DNA of 52,008 bases. It comes from Acidobacteriota bacterium (GTDB lineage: Bacteria; Acidobacteriota; Terriglobia; Terriglobales; Acidobacteriaceae). A program made the position numbers and the translations under genes. The stretch lies in assembly GCA_031296105.1 (NCBI GenBank), contig JARLGJ010000068.1, positions 1-52,008 on the forward strand, given 5' to 3'. Within the stretch, counting starts at the first letter, position 1, and every line of letters begins with the position of its first letter. Positions 1 to 7,373 of this stretch are shown here, piece by piece. The notes beneath the pieces were generated by a model. The model saw only the letters and a program-made list of their open reading frames with translations, was not told the DNA's origin and did not search any database.

Positions 1-594
1 GCGCTGTTCAATCGCGGCGCGCTGAGCTACCTCACGGGCGAGCCACTGCCCCTGCCCTTTGCCATGATGGCTCCCGCGGTGCCGGAGGCGTTGGGCAAGC
101 TGGACTTCATCGGGCTGAACACCTACAACCGTCTGCACGTGCGCGCGCAACTGGGAGAGAACGCCGGACTGCACGTGCCCACGCATGTTCCGCAGGGCGA
201 CCACGGATCGGTTGCTCCGTATGGCGAGGCGTATCCGAAAGTAGTGTCGCAGGCGATTGAGACCTACGCGGCGTTGAAGGTGCCCATCTACATTACTGAA
301 AACGGCGTGCCCGACCGCGAGGACCGCATACGTCCCTGGGTGCTGGTGAACAGCCTGCGCGAGCTGCGCAGAATGTGGCAGCAGGGCTATGACGTGCGCG
401 GGTACTTCCACTGGAGTTTGGTGGATAACTTCGAGTGGAGCGAAGGCTGGCGGCTGCGCTTCGGGTTGTATGAGTTGGACGCCGAAACCCAGGAGCGCAA
501 GCTGCGGCCGAGCGCGGAGCTATACAAACAGATCATCGCCGACAAGGGAATTCGAAGGAAGACGCTGGAGATGTATGCGGGGGAGCCGGAGTAG
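1..594 (+). CDS. Glycoside hydrolase family 1 (beta-glucosidase-like), 3' part
   Basis: The reading frame is open from the first base, so the gene starts upstream; 197 residues of the C-terminal part are visible. The sequence holds the GH1 nucleophile motif YITENG and the family's C-terminal aglycone-site signature ([17 protein letters not shown]). GH1 enzymes hydrolyse beta-linked glucosides, galactosides or related sugars by a retaining mechanism; the acid/base NEP motif would lie outside the window. The end of the protein follows the (beta/alpha)8 barrel without an extra domain. Substrate cannot be judged. No partner gene is visible, because the next 400 bases are non-coding. Confidence 0.93.
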   Translation, partial: ALFNRGALSYLTGEPLPLPFAMMAPAVPEALGKLDFIGLNTYNRLHVRAQLGENAGLHVPTHVPQGDHGSVAPYGEAYPKVVSQAIETYAALKVPIYITENGVPDREDRIRPWVLVNSLRELRRMWQQGYDVRGYFHWSLVDNFEWSEGWRLRFGLYELDAETQERKLRPSAELYKQIIADKGIRRKTLEMYAGEPE

Positions 595-610
595 GCTCTT
601 GATCGCTGTT

Positions 611-642
611 CCCATTCAAGCCCAAAAGATGGCTTGAATGGG
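611..642. repeat. Palindromic repeat, copy 1 (12-bp perfect stem)
   Basis: CCCATTCAAGCC at 611-622 pairs perfectly with GGCTTGAATGGG at 631-642 across an 8-base loop. It follows the GH1 stop codon by 17 bases but has no T-tract, so it looks like a REP-type element more than an intrinsic terminator. A near copy lies at 895-923. Confidence 0.8.
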
Positions 643-652
643 GCACTGGTGA

Positions 653-692
653 GGTTTCAAGGTTTCAGAGTTTCAAGGTCTCAAGGTTGAAG
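653..692. repeat. Tandem octamer array, five units
   Basis: Five consecutive 8-base units read GGTTTCAA, GGTTTCAG, AGTTTCAA, GGTCTCAA and GGTTGAAG. The first four differ from GGTTTCAA by at most one base and the last is more decayed. It sits directly after the first palindrome, in non-coding DNA. Confidence 0.7.
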
Positions 693-768
693 AGCAAAAG
701 CAAGGTCGACTTCCCCGCCCTAGCAACAACGGCTAGAATGGGGCACCCGCGCTATTGATGAATCTTTG

Positions 769-876
769 GGTGTGCCCCAGGTTCACCCGCGAAGCGGGTT
801 AACCTGGGAAGAAGTTAACTTGGAGCGAGGCCCAGGTTATCCGCGCACAAAACGCGCGTCGAACCTGAGGCACACC
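769..876. repeat. Nested palindromic element, 108 bases
   Basis: The outer arms GGTGTGCCCCAGGTT (769-783) and AACCTGAGGCACACC (862-876) are inverted repeats with one mismatch in 15. Inside, 776-790 and 794-808 form a 15-bp stem with one mismatch and a 3-base loop. A second inner hairpin pairs CCAGGTT (832-838) with AACCTGAGG (862-870), enclosing CGCGC/GCGCG (842-846, 854-858). The left arm can therefore pair in two alternative ways. This is a REPIN-like or MITE-like structure without coding capacity. Confidence 0.75.
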
Positions 877-894
877 ATCGCCGACGTTTCTTAT

Positions 895-923
895 CCACTC
901 AAGCCAAAAGATGGCTTGAATGG
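895..923. repeat. Palindromic repeat, copy 2
   Basis: CCACTCAAGCC (895-905) pairs with GGCTTGAATGG (913-923) over a 7-base loop with one mismatch. The loop AAAAGAT and right arm match the element at 611-642, and both are followed by GGGCAC, so they are copies of one repeat. Confidence 0.75.
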
Positions 924-992
924 GGCACCGCGACGATTTCCTGATTTTGGCATTCAACAGAGATCGAAAACCCCGCCGAAGAACATCGGGAC

Positions 993-1223
993 CTACAAAG
1001 GAGACTTACAGTGCTTGCAAAGCTTCGCGCGAGCTCGTACTGGCTCGGCACATTGTGGGCAGTACTTCATGGTTTTGCCTGTACGCTTTTTTGACCCAGA
1101 GAATGCCCAGATCAGTAACCCGATCGCAAGCAATATGATCAGACCGCCAGGATCGGCCGATGAGGATTTTACGAGAAGTCCATGCATAGCGTTATTGAAC
1201 CGTATACCAGCAGCTACAAACAC
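993..1223 (-). CDS. Small membrane protein with C-terminal zinc ribbon
   Basis: The 76-residue product has one hydrophobic helix (about residues 27-42) followed by a basic stretch and a zinc ribbon with two CxxC knuckles (C55/C58 and C69/C72, in YCPQC and LCKHC). The helix would anchor it in the inner membrane with the ribbon in the cytoplasm (positive-inside rule). The longest start is GTG at 1223; an ATG at 1187 would leave 64 residues and keep both domains. Neither has a clear Shine-Dalgarno site. Role unknown; the ribbon could bind a protein or nucleic acid. A similar ribbon ends the MscL protein at 49386-49793. Confidence 0.7.
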   Translation of the reverse strand: MFVAAGIRFNNAMHGLLVKSSSADPGGLIILLAIGLLIWAFSGSKKRTGKTMKYCPQCAEPVRARAKLCKHCKSPL

Positions 1224-1399
1224 CTATGATCGGTCTGGAGGCCAGGGTTAGCAGCCAAAGCGAGAAACCCATAAAAATTATGGGGCTGTACCTCAACACA
1301 ACCGACTCAACTGCTGCGAAACATCAGCATATCCCAGGTTCGCAGATGGCGCTACAAAAATACGGCTGCGGCATCCTGACCTTATCTAGTTACGGCTGT

Positions 1400-2311
1400 T
1401 TACGCGGGCACGCTCTCATAGTCGCTGAAGGCTGGAGAGGGTTCGAGCAGGTCGCCGAGCGGAGCCAGGTCTTCGATTGGGAGGGGCTGCGCGGGTTCGT
1501 AGTCGTACTTGGTGCCTTCGTAGTGGCGGATCTGCACGCCTTCTTCGTCGATGGTCAGGTACGTCGGGTTGGCGTCGATCCAACTGCCGCTGTTGTAGTA
1601 GTCCACGCCGTGGCGCTGGATGTGGGTGGCCACGTGGGTGTGTCCGCAGAAGATGCGCTGCACGCGGCCGGCGCGGGCGTAGAGCAGGGCTCCTTCGGCG
1701 ACGCGGGATTCCATGCGCAGCCAACTGGTGTTCATGCGGTCGATGAGGCGCGAGAGGCGCTTCTGGCGGCCTTCGATCTGTTGCAGCGTGTAGAGCAGGC
1801 GCTCGCCGACGCGCGGCCAGAAGTCGTTTTTGGCGCAGAGGCCGTCGAACTGGTGTCCGTGGACGGCGACGTGGCGCATGCCCTGGTACTCCCACACGTA
1901 GCGCTGATAGACGGGCACGCCGACCAGGTGCGACATGATCTGCGAGAGGCCGCGGTCGTGATTGCCCTCGACCCAGACCACTTCCACCTTGCGCTTGGGA
2001 TTGCTGAGCTTGCGGATGCGCGAGAGGAACTTCCAGTGCTCGCTGGTAAGGCGGCGGAAGTTGAGGTCGCTGAAGATGTCGCCGAGGAGAACGAGGCGGC
2101 GGAAGTTGATGTTGGCCAACAACTCGGTGGCTTCGCGCGCCCGGCTCACCTCACTGCCCAGGTGCAGGTCACTCAGAATCAGCGTGTCCATCATCCGGGA
2201 ATCCATCATCCGAGAGTCCGCCTTCCGCGTATTCGCCGCCTGCTCAACCATGACGAGGATAGGATCGTCGAAAAGGGTTACATGGGAATCAAGGGCAGGT
2301 GAAAGTTGCAT
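1400..2311 (-). CDS. Calcineurin-like metallophosphoesterase (LpxH-like family)
   Basis: All five metallophosphatase motifs are present in order: SDLHLG, GD in LLGDIFSD, GNHDR, the H of VHGHQFD, and GHTH. These bind a dinuclear metal centre. The fold and length resemble the UDP-2,3-diacylglucosamine pyrophosphatase family, which acts in lipid A synthesis, but substrate cannot be assigned from sequence alone. The longest frame starts at 2311 (303 residues). Family comparison favours a start near the ATG at 2191, just before TLILSDLH, because residues 1-40 look unrelated and include a duplicated SRMMD. No start has a clear ribosome-binding site. Confidence 0.85.
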   Translation of the reverse strand: MQLSPALDSHVTLFDDPILVMVEQAANTRKADSRMMDSRMMDTLILSDLHLGSEVSRAREATELLANINFRRLVLLGDIFSDLNFRRLTSEHWKFLSRIRKLSNPKRKVEVVWVEGNHDRGLSQIMSHLVGVPVYQRYVWEYQGMRHVAVHGHQFDGLCAKNDFWPRVGERLLYTLQQIEGRQKRLSRLIDRMNTSWLRMESRVAEGALLYARAGRVQRIFCGHTHVATHIQRHGVDYYNSGSWIDANPTYLTIDEEGVQIRHYEGTKYDYEPAQPLPIEDLAPLGDLLEPSPAFSDYESVPA

Positions 2312-2543
2312 GAAAAGTTGTGCAAAGACACCGGAATGTTATTGGCGTATGCGAGGTGCGCCAGGGGAGAGCAATACGGACGATCCGGCAATTGCCGCGA
2401 AGATGCTTGCGAGCTATGGTTTAGAGCGACACAGCGAAGAAGGGGAATGGACTTGCGTGTGACCTACGCACTTTCCTCTCATTTACCAAACATTTACACT
2501 GGATTCATCGGCCTGCAAGCAGTTGTGGGCAAGAATTCATCTT

Positions 2544-4328
2544 ATGCAACGCAGCACGCTCGAACCCGAAGCACCCACTCCGTTCGCCCGCCTGGGTAAG
2601 CAGATTCCCTGGGCTCGTCCGTTTTTACCCATTCGACGGCTGGACCGCCTTTATACCGACGCGCTGACGCACACCGGAGGCAATGTCTTCGACGGCATTC
2701 TGGACGAGATGGGCGTGAGTTACACGGTGCGCGAGGCCGACTGGAAGAATCTTCCCACCAGCGGACCGGCGATTGTCTTCGCCAACCATCCGTTCGGGAT
2801 GCTGGACGGCATCCTGATGGCCTCCCTGCTGATGAAGGTGCGTCCCGACATGAAGATGCTGGCCAACCAGTTGCTGGCCTGCATGGAGAAAGTGTCGGAG
2901 CACTGCATTCTGGTGGACAACATGATGGGCGAGGGCCACGAGACGGCCAACCGCAAAGGCATCCGCGAGGCCCTGGATTGGCTGCGCGACGGCCACATGC
3001 TGGTGGTGTTCCCGGCAGGCGAAGTGGCCAGTTGGAGCCGCCACCACCGCCGCGTGCTGGATCCGGCCTGGAACCGCAACATGGCACGGCTGGCGCGGAT
3101 GAGCGGCGCGGTGAGCGTGCCGGCCTTCATCAATGGCACCAACAGCGTGGGCTTCCATCTGGCGGGGATGATCAATCCCAAGCTGCGCACCTTGTTTTTG
3201 CCGCACGAGCTTTTGAACAAGCGCGGCCGCCGCTTTGAAGTGCGCTTTGGCGCGCCGGTGGAAGGCGAGACGCTGAAGGCCATCAAGGACGACGACAAGG
3301 CCATCGACCTGCTGCGCTGGAACAGTTCTCTATTGCAACTGCGCGACCGCCTCGGCTCGCCGCGGGTTCGCTTCTTCCCCACGCGCTGGCAGCCGCGCCA
3401 TGCGGTGGCCGCGGCGGAAGAGCCGGCGGTGCTGCTGCGCGAACTGCAAGCGCTGCCGCCGGAGTCTCTGCTGGATTCGATGGGCAAGATGAGCGTGTAC
3501 GCGCTGAGCTCGCGGCAGGCGCCGCACATTGTGCGCGAAATCGGACGGCTGCGCGAGATTACCTTCCGCGCCAACGGCGAGGGCACGGGCAAAGCGCGCG
3601 ACCTGGATCGCTTTGACGCCTACTACACGCACCTGGTGCTGTGGAACGACGAGCGGCAGGAGATTGCCGGCGCCTACCGCATCTGCAACGTGCAGGAGGT
3701 GCTGCGGCGCTACGGCATGCGCGGGCTGTACACCACGTCACTGTTCCGCTTTCAGCCGAAGTTCTTTGCCAAGGTGGGCCCGGCAATGGAGCTGGGACGC
3801 TCGTTCATCCACCTGGACTATCAGCGGCAGTACGCGCCGCTGCTGGTGCTGTGGAAGGGCATTGGCAGCTACCTGGTGCGGCATCCGGAGACACCGGTGT
3901 TGTTCGGCGCCGTCAGCATCAGCGCGGATTACTCGCTGGCCTCGCGCGAGGTGATGACCAGCTACCTGAGCGCGCACACGGTGGACGCCGAGCTGCTGAA
4001 GCTGATCCGCCCGAAGAACCCGCCGAAGTCCGGCGCGGAAAACGTGCAGGAGCCGGAGATGTTTGCCCGCGTCTTCTCGATGGACGACATTTCGGAGTGG
4101 GTAAGCATGTTCGAAAGCGACGGCAAGGGCGTGCCCGTGCTAGTGCGCCACTACATGAAGCTGGGCGGCAAGTTCCTGGGCTTCAACGTGGATGCCAAGT
4201 TCAGCAACGTGCTGGACGGATTGCTGCTGGTGGACCTGCGCGAGGCCAAGCCCGAGTTGCTGGCGCGCTACCTGGGCAAGGAAGGCGCGCAGAACTTTCT
4301 GAAGGTTCACGCGCCGCAGAAGGCCTAG
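2544..4328 (+). CDS. Bifunctional lipid acyltransferase: PlsC-like plus OlsB/hemolysin-like GNAT
   Basis: The N-terminal half (about residues 55-270) is a lysophospholipid acyltransferase domain with NHPFGMLDG at 81-89 (the NHx4D catalytic motif) and a downstream FPAGE substrate motif. The C-terminal half (about 330-530) matches the hemolysin/ornithine N-acyltransferase GNAT group, with ELGRSFIHLDYQ. A protein with both activities could make an acyloxyacyl amino-acid lipid such as ornithine lipid, as OlsF-type enzymes do; that is inference. The ATG at 2544 gives 594 residues; a TTG at 2523 would add seven. The next gene, encoding a CHAD protein, begins 47 bases downstream. Confidence 0.85.
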   Translation: MQRSTLEPEAPTPFARLGKQIPWARPFLPIRRLDRLYTDALTHTGGNVFDGILDEMGVSYTVREADWKNLPTSGPAIVFANHPFGMLDGILMASLLMKVRPDMKMLANQLLACMEKVSEHCILVDNMMGEGHETANRKGIREALDWLRDGHMLVVFPAGEVASWSRHHRRVLDPAWNRNMARLARMSGAVSVPAFINGTNSVGFHLAGMINPKLRTLFLPHELLNKRGRRFEVRFGAPVEGETLKAIKDDDKAIDLLRWNSSLLQLRDRLGSPRVRFFPTRWQPRHAVAAAEEPAVLLRELQALPPESLLDSMGKMSVYALSSRQAPHIVREIGRLREITFRANGEGTGKARDLDRFDAYYTHLVLWNDERQEIAGAYRICNVQEVLRRYGMRGLYTTSLFRFQPKFFAKVGPAMELGRSFIHLDYQRQYAPLLVLWKGIGSYLVRHPETPVLFGAVSISADYSLASREVMTSYLSAHTVDAELLKLIRPKNPPKSGAENVQEPEMFARVFSMDDISEWVSMFESDGKGVPVLVRHYMKLGGKFLGFNVDAKFSNVLDGLLLVDLREAKPELLARYLGKEGAQNFLKVHAPQKA

Positions 4329-4375
4329 CCCGCTTCCCTCGCGCGTTGCCAAAGCGGTTGCCGCGGGCTTCCTGA

Positions 4376-5323
4376 ATGCAGTATTGTTGCGCCGTGGCCC
4401 GCAATCTTTCCATTTCGCAGAAGAGTCCGGCGGAAGCAGATCCCGCTGGGCTTTCCTGTCTGCGCGCGGAAGAGCGCGGCCAGGCGGTGACCGCCGAGCT
4501 TGCCATACGCCTGCTGGCCTTGCTGGAGAAGATGACGGAGCACGCCGCGGCCGAGGACGTGCATCATCTGCGCACCACGGTGCGGCGGCTGGAGGTTCAC
4601 CTGCCGCGGGCGGCCAGGAAGATTGCCCGGGCGCTGCGCGGACTGCGCAAGGGGGCTGGCGTGCTGCGCGACCTGGATGTGCATCTGCAACTTTTACAGT
4701 GCGCGCCATTCACCGGACACGGAGAGCATTCCGCGCACGCACTGCGTGGGCCGCTGCGCACGCGCCTGACCCATCAGCGGCGCGAAGAAGAAGAGCGCCT
4801 GCTGCGCTGCGTGGCCAAGGTGCGCGAACGTTTAGAACAGCGCCTGCCCCAGGCCGCACGCGCGGCGGCACGGCCCGCGCCGGGCCAGGCGGCCGCGGAG
4901 CGAATCGTCGAACAGGTTCGCCGGCGCTACGCGCGGCTGACGGAAGAAATTCCCGAAGAGGCAGACGCGCTGCACGGCCTGCGCATTGCGGTGAAGAAAC
5001 TGCGCTACCGTCTGGAGCCGTTGGCCGCACACACCGCGGCTGCGGAGGCGACGGCCCAGCTCAAGCAAGTGCAGGACGCCATTGGCCTGTGGCACGACTG
5101 GGCCACGATGGTGGAGATCGCCGCGCGCGAAGTACGGGACAAGCCCAGGAGCGCGGCTCTGCTGGGGGTGCAATTGCGCGCTGCGCGGGAACTGGCGCGG
5201 GCGCGAAGAGTGGCCTCCGCGGTGCGCGGCGCCATGCGCACGAGCGCCGCGCGGGAACACAAGCCGGAGGCGGGCAACGCAGTGCGCGGCAACATTCAAT
5301 TCATTCTGGGCAGGGCCGGCTGA
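4376..5323 (+). CDS. CHAD domain protein (polyphosphate-associated)
   Basis: The 315-residue protein is almost wholly alpha-helical and rich in Arg and conserved His, with two half-repeats typical of CHAD: HHLRTTVRRLEVHLP near the start and HGLRIAVKKLRYRLE near residue 205. CHAD domains bind polyphosphate through a basic surface pore. Its stop codon overlaps the start of the PPX/GppA gene (TGATG at 5321-5325), so the two are translationally coupled. With ppk1 and sixA-like genes close by, a role in holding or organising polyphosphate is likely. Confidence 0.88.
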   Translation: MQYCCAVARNLSISQKSPAEADPAGLSCLRAEERGQAVTAELAIRLLALLEKMTEHAAAEDVHHLRTTVRRLEVHLPRAARKIARALRGLRKGAGVLRDLDVHLQLLQCAPFTGHGEHSAHALRGPLRTRLTHQRREEEERLLRCVAKVRERLEQRLPQAARAAARPAPGQAAAERIVEQVRRRYARLTEEIPEEADALHGLRIAVKKLRYRLEPLAAHTAAAEATAQLKQVQDAIGLWHDWATMVEIAAREVRDKPRSAALLGVQLRAARELARARRVASAVRGAMRTSAAREHKPEAGNAVRGNIQFILGRAG

Positions 5324-6837
5324 TGGCTATTCTGGCGGCGGTGGACATAGGAGCGAACTCGGTACGACTGAAGATCGCTCGCGTGGTGCGCAAGCGCCTG
5401 GAGGTTCTGCACGAAGACCGCGAAGTGGTGCGGCTGGGCGAGAGTGTATTCCGCACCGGCGCGCTATCTCCGGAGGCCATGGAGCTGACGGTGCGCCTGC
5501 TGCGGCGCTTCCAGAAGGCGGCCCAGGCGCACGGCGTCACCTCGGCGCGAGTGGTGGCCACCAGCGCGCTGCGCGATGCCAACAACGGCGCGGCCTTTGT
5601 GCAATGGGTGCAGGCGGCCATCGGCTGGAAGGTCGAGGTCATCAGCGGACTGGAAGAAGGACGCCTGATCCACCTGGGCGTAACGGCCAACACGCGGCCC
5701 TCGGCCGGGCGCACGCTGCTGATCGACCTGGGCGGCGGAAGCTGCGAATTGATTGTAAGCAATCGCGGGCAGATTGAGCGGCTGTACAGCCTGCCGCTGG
5801 GCGCAGTGCGTTTGACGCGCGAGTTTTTGAAGCACGATCCGCCCACGGACACCGAACTCGACCAGATGAGCAGCTACATCAGCGAAGAAGTGGGACGGCT
5901 GCGGCAGAAGCTGACCGAGCACAAAATTCAGCACGTGGTGGCCACCAGCGGCACGCCGGCGGCGCTGCGTGAGGTTTACAACGCCTCGCTGGAAGAGCCG
6001 CAGGCGGATGTGCCGCGGGCGGCGCTGTTCCGCATTACGCACAAGCTGAGCACGCTGGACACCTTGCAGCGGCGCGCCCTGCGCGGCGTGGGACCGCGGC
6101 GGGCGGAAATCATTGTGGCCGGCGCGCACGTCTTCGCCGAGCTGTTCACCGCGCTGGAGCTGGAAAGCTTCCGCTATTTGCCTTTTGGATTGCGCGACGG
6201 CCTGCTGGCGCAGATGGCCGAGGACGCGGCCAACATTGGACTGCGGCAGAAGCTGGACGACGAGCGGCAGAACTCCATACAGAATCTTGCCGAACACTAC
6301 GGCGTGGACGAGCGCTTTGCGCAGCGCGTTGCGGAGCACGTGCAGAAGCTGTTCAAGCTGCTGGCGCCGGTGCATCGCCTGCCCGCGGAATACGCGGGGC
6401 TGCTGCACGCGGCGGCCATGCTGCACGAGGTGGGATCGTTCATCAACCGGGCAGGACGCAGGCGGCACGCGTGGTATATCCTGGCGCACTCGGAGTTGCT
6501 GGGCTTCTCTCCGGCGCAGCGGCGGATGGTGGCGGCGCTGGCGCGTTACCTGGGCAAGTCAAAGATTGTGCCCACCAGCCAGGCGGTGCGGCTGCTGACT
6601 CCGGCGGACCGCGTGCTGCTGCCGCGCGGCGTGGCGCTGCTGCGGCTGGCGCGCGCGCTGGAACAGGGCCGCCGTGGCGCTGTGCTGACGGTAAAAGCCA
6701 AGCTGACGGCGCACAACGTGCTGCTGACGCTGGAGACGAAATCCGCCGGCGCCGAACTGGAATTGTGGGCGCTGGAAAAAGAGCGTGCCTACTTCTTCGA
6801 GATCTTTGGACGCGAGCTCTCCTGCGCCGAAGCGTAG
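5323..6837 (+). CDS. Exopolyphosphatase / pppGpp phosphatase (PPX/GppA) with HD-like C-terminus
   Basis: The 504-residue product starts with the ASKHA-fold phosphate loop AAVDIGANSVRLKI, contains the second loop IDLGGGSCELIV, and a typical YLPFGLRDGLL stretch. A C-terminal helical domain (from about residue 320) carries LHAAAMLHEVG, the remnant or active form of the HD-like domain seen in long PPX enzymes. The family removes terminal phosphate from polyphosphate and/or pppGpp. The start is fixed by the TGATG junction with the CHAD gene. Its 3' end overlaps the convergent sixA-like gene by 49 bases. Confidence 0.92.
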   Translation: MAILAAVDIGANSVRLKIARVVRKRLEVLHEDREVVRLGESVFRTGALSPEAMELTVRLLRRFQKAAQAHGVTSARVVATSALRDANNGAAFVQWVQAAIGWKVEVISGLEEGRLIHLGVTANTRPSAGRTLLIDLGGGSCELIVSNRGQIERLYSLPLGAVRLTREFLKHDPPTDTELDQMSSYISEEVGRLRQKLTEHKIQHVVATSGTPAALREVYNASLEEPQADVPRAALFRITHKLSTLDTLQRRALRGVGPRRAEIIVAGAHVFAELFTALELESFRYLPFGLRDGLLAQMAEDAANIGLRQKLDDERQNSIQNLAEHYGVDERFAQRVAEHVQKLFKLLAPVHRLPAEYAGLLHAAAMLHEVGSFINRAGRRRHAWYILAHSELLGFSPAQRRMVAALARYLGKSKIVPTSQAVRLLTPADRVLLPRGVALLRLARALEQGRRGAVLTVKAKLTAHNVLLTLETKSAGAELELWALEKERAYFFEIFGRELSCAEA

Positions 6838-7331
6838 GCGGCGGCAAACGAGGTCTTCACCAGGCGCGGCGTCACCATCCACTGCAACACGGCGCGCTTG
6901 GCCCCCATCTCCACCCGCGCCACGCATCCCTTCTTCAAATCCACGGCCTTCTGGCTGAGCCCTTCGGTGACCAGAAGGGAGAGGAAACGGTTCATGTTGG
7001 GGCTGTGACCGACCAGCAGAATCGCCTCCGCGGCGCGGTTCTGATTGATCAACTGGCGCAGGCGCTCGTAATCAGCGCCGGGCTTGAGCGCGGCAACCGT
7101 TTCGATCTTCTGCTCGAAGTCGATCTCATTGGCGACGAAGTATGCCGTTTGCGTGGCGCGCTTCAAAGGGCTGGAGTAAATCCTGTCCACGTGCACGTCG
7201 AGCGCGTTGAGCAGGCGTCCGACGTAACGGCACTGCTCAATGCCCTCCTGCGCAAGAGGGCGTTTGTCATCTTGCGCGGGATTCAGACGCTTGGTGCCAG
7301 CGAATCCGTGGCGCATAAAGTACACGATCAT
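6789..7331 (-). CDS. SixA-type histidine phosphatase (phosphoglycerate mutase fold)
   Basis: The 180-residue protein opens with MIVYFMRHG, the RHG motif whose His becomes phosphorylated, and has the second catalytic His in LVGHSPNMN. Length and N-terminal position of the motif fit the SixA group, which removes phosphate from phosphohistidine proteins. The last 16 codons overlap the end of the convergent ppx gene in antisense. It is co-oriented with ppk1, whose stop lies 42 bases upstream of this start, so both may share a transcript. PPK1 works through a phosphohistidine, but a direct link is speculation. Confidence 0.88.
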   Translation of the reverse strand: MIVYFMRHGFAGTKRLNPAQDDKRPLAQEGIEQCRYVGRLLNALDVHVDRIYSSPLKRATQTAYFVANEIDFEQKIETVAALKPGADYERLRQLINQNRAAEAILLVGHSPNMNRFLSLLVTEGLSQKAVDLKKGCVARVEMGAKRAVLQWMVTPRLVKTSFAAAYASAQESSRPKISKK

Positions 7332-7373
7332 GCCAGCATCTTACACCGGAACGATGAAAATATGGTTACAGCG

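Larger units (their letters stand above)
595..992. other. Non-coding spacer rich in palindromic repeats
   Basis: About 400 bases separate the GH1 gene from a small leftward gene. A rightward open frame across 766-1251 has no protein-like composition and runs through hairpins, so I do not call it. The stretch holds two related stem-loops (611-642, 895-923), a tandem octamer array (653-692) and a nested palindrome (769-876). The 11-mer GAATGGGGCAC occurs three times, at 636, 736 and 918. Confidence 0.75.

Noticed and set aside
766..1251. 161-codon frame through the repeat-rich spacer
   Set aside because: It crosses hairpins and lacks a protein-like composition or a ribosome site.
1226..2302. 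A 358-codon frame antisense to the metallophosphoesterase
   Set aside because: Same effect; the other strand has all five metallophosphatase motifs.
7332..7373. Third, decayed copy of the 120-base repeat
   Set aside because: It shares only TTACACCGG and ATATGGTTACA with copy B, interrupted by ten bases, and has no terminal arms.
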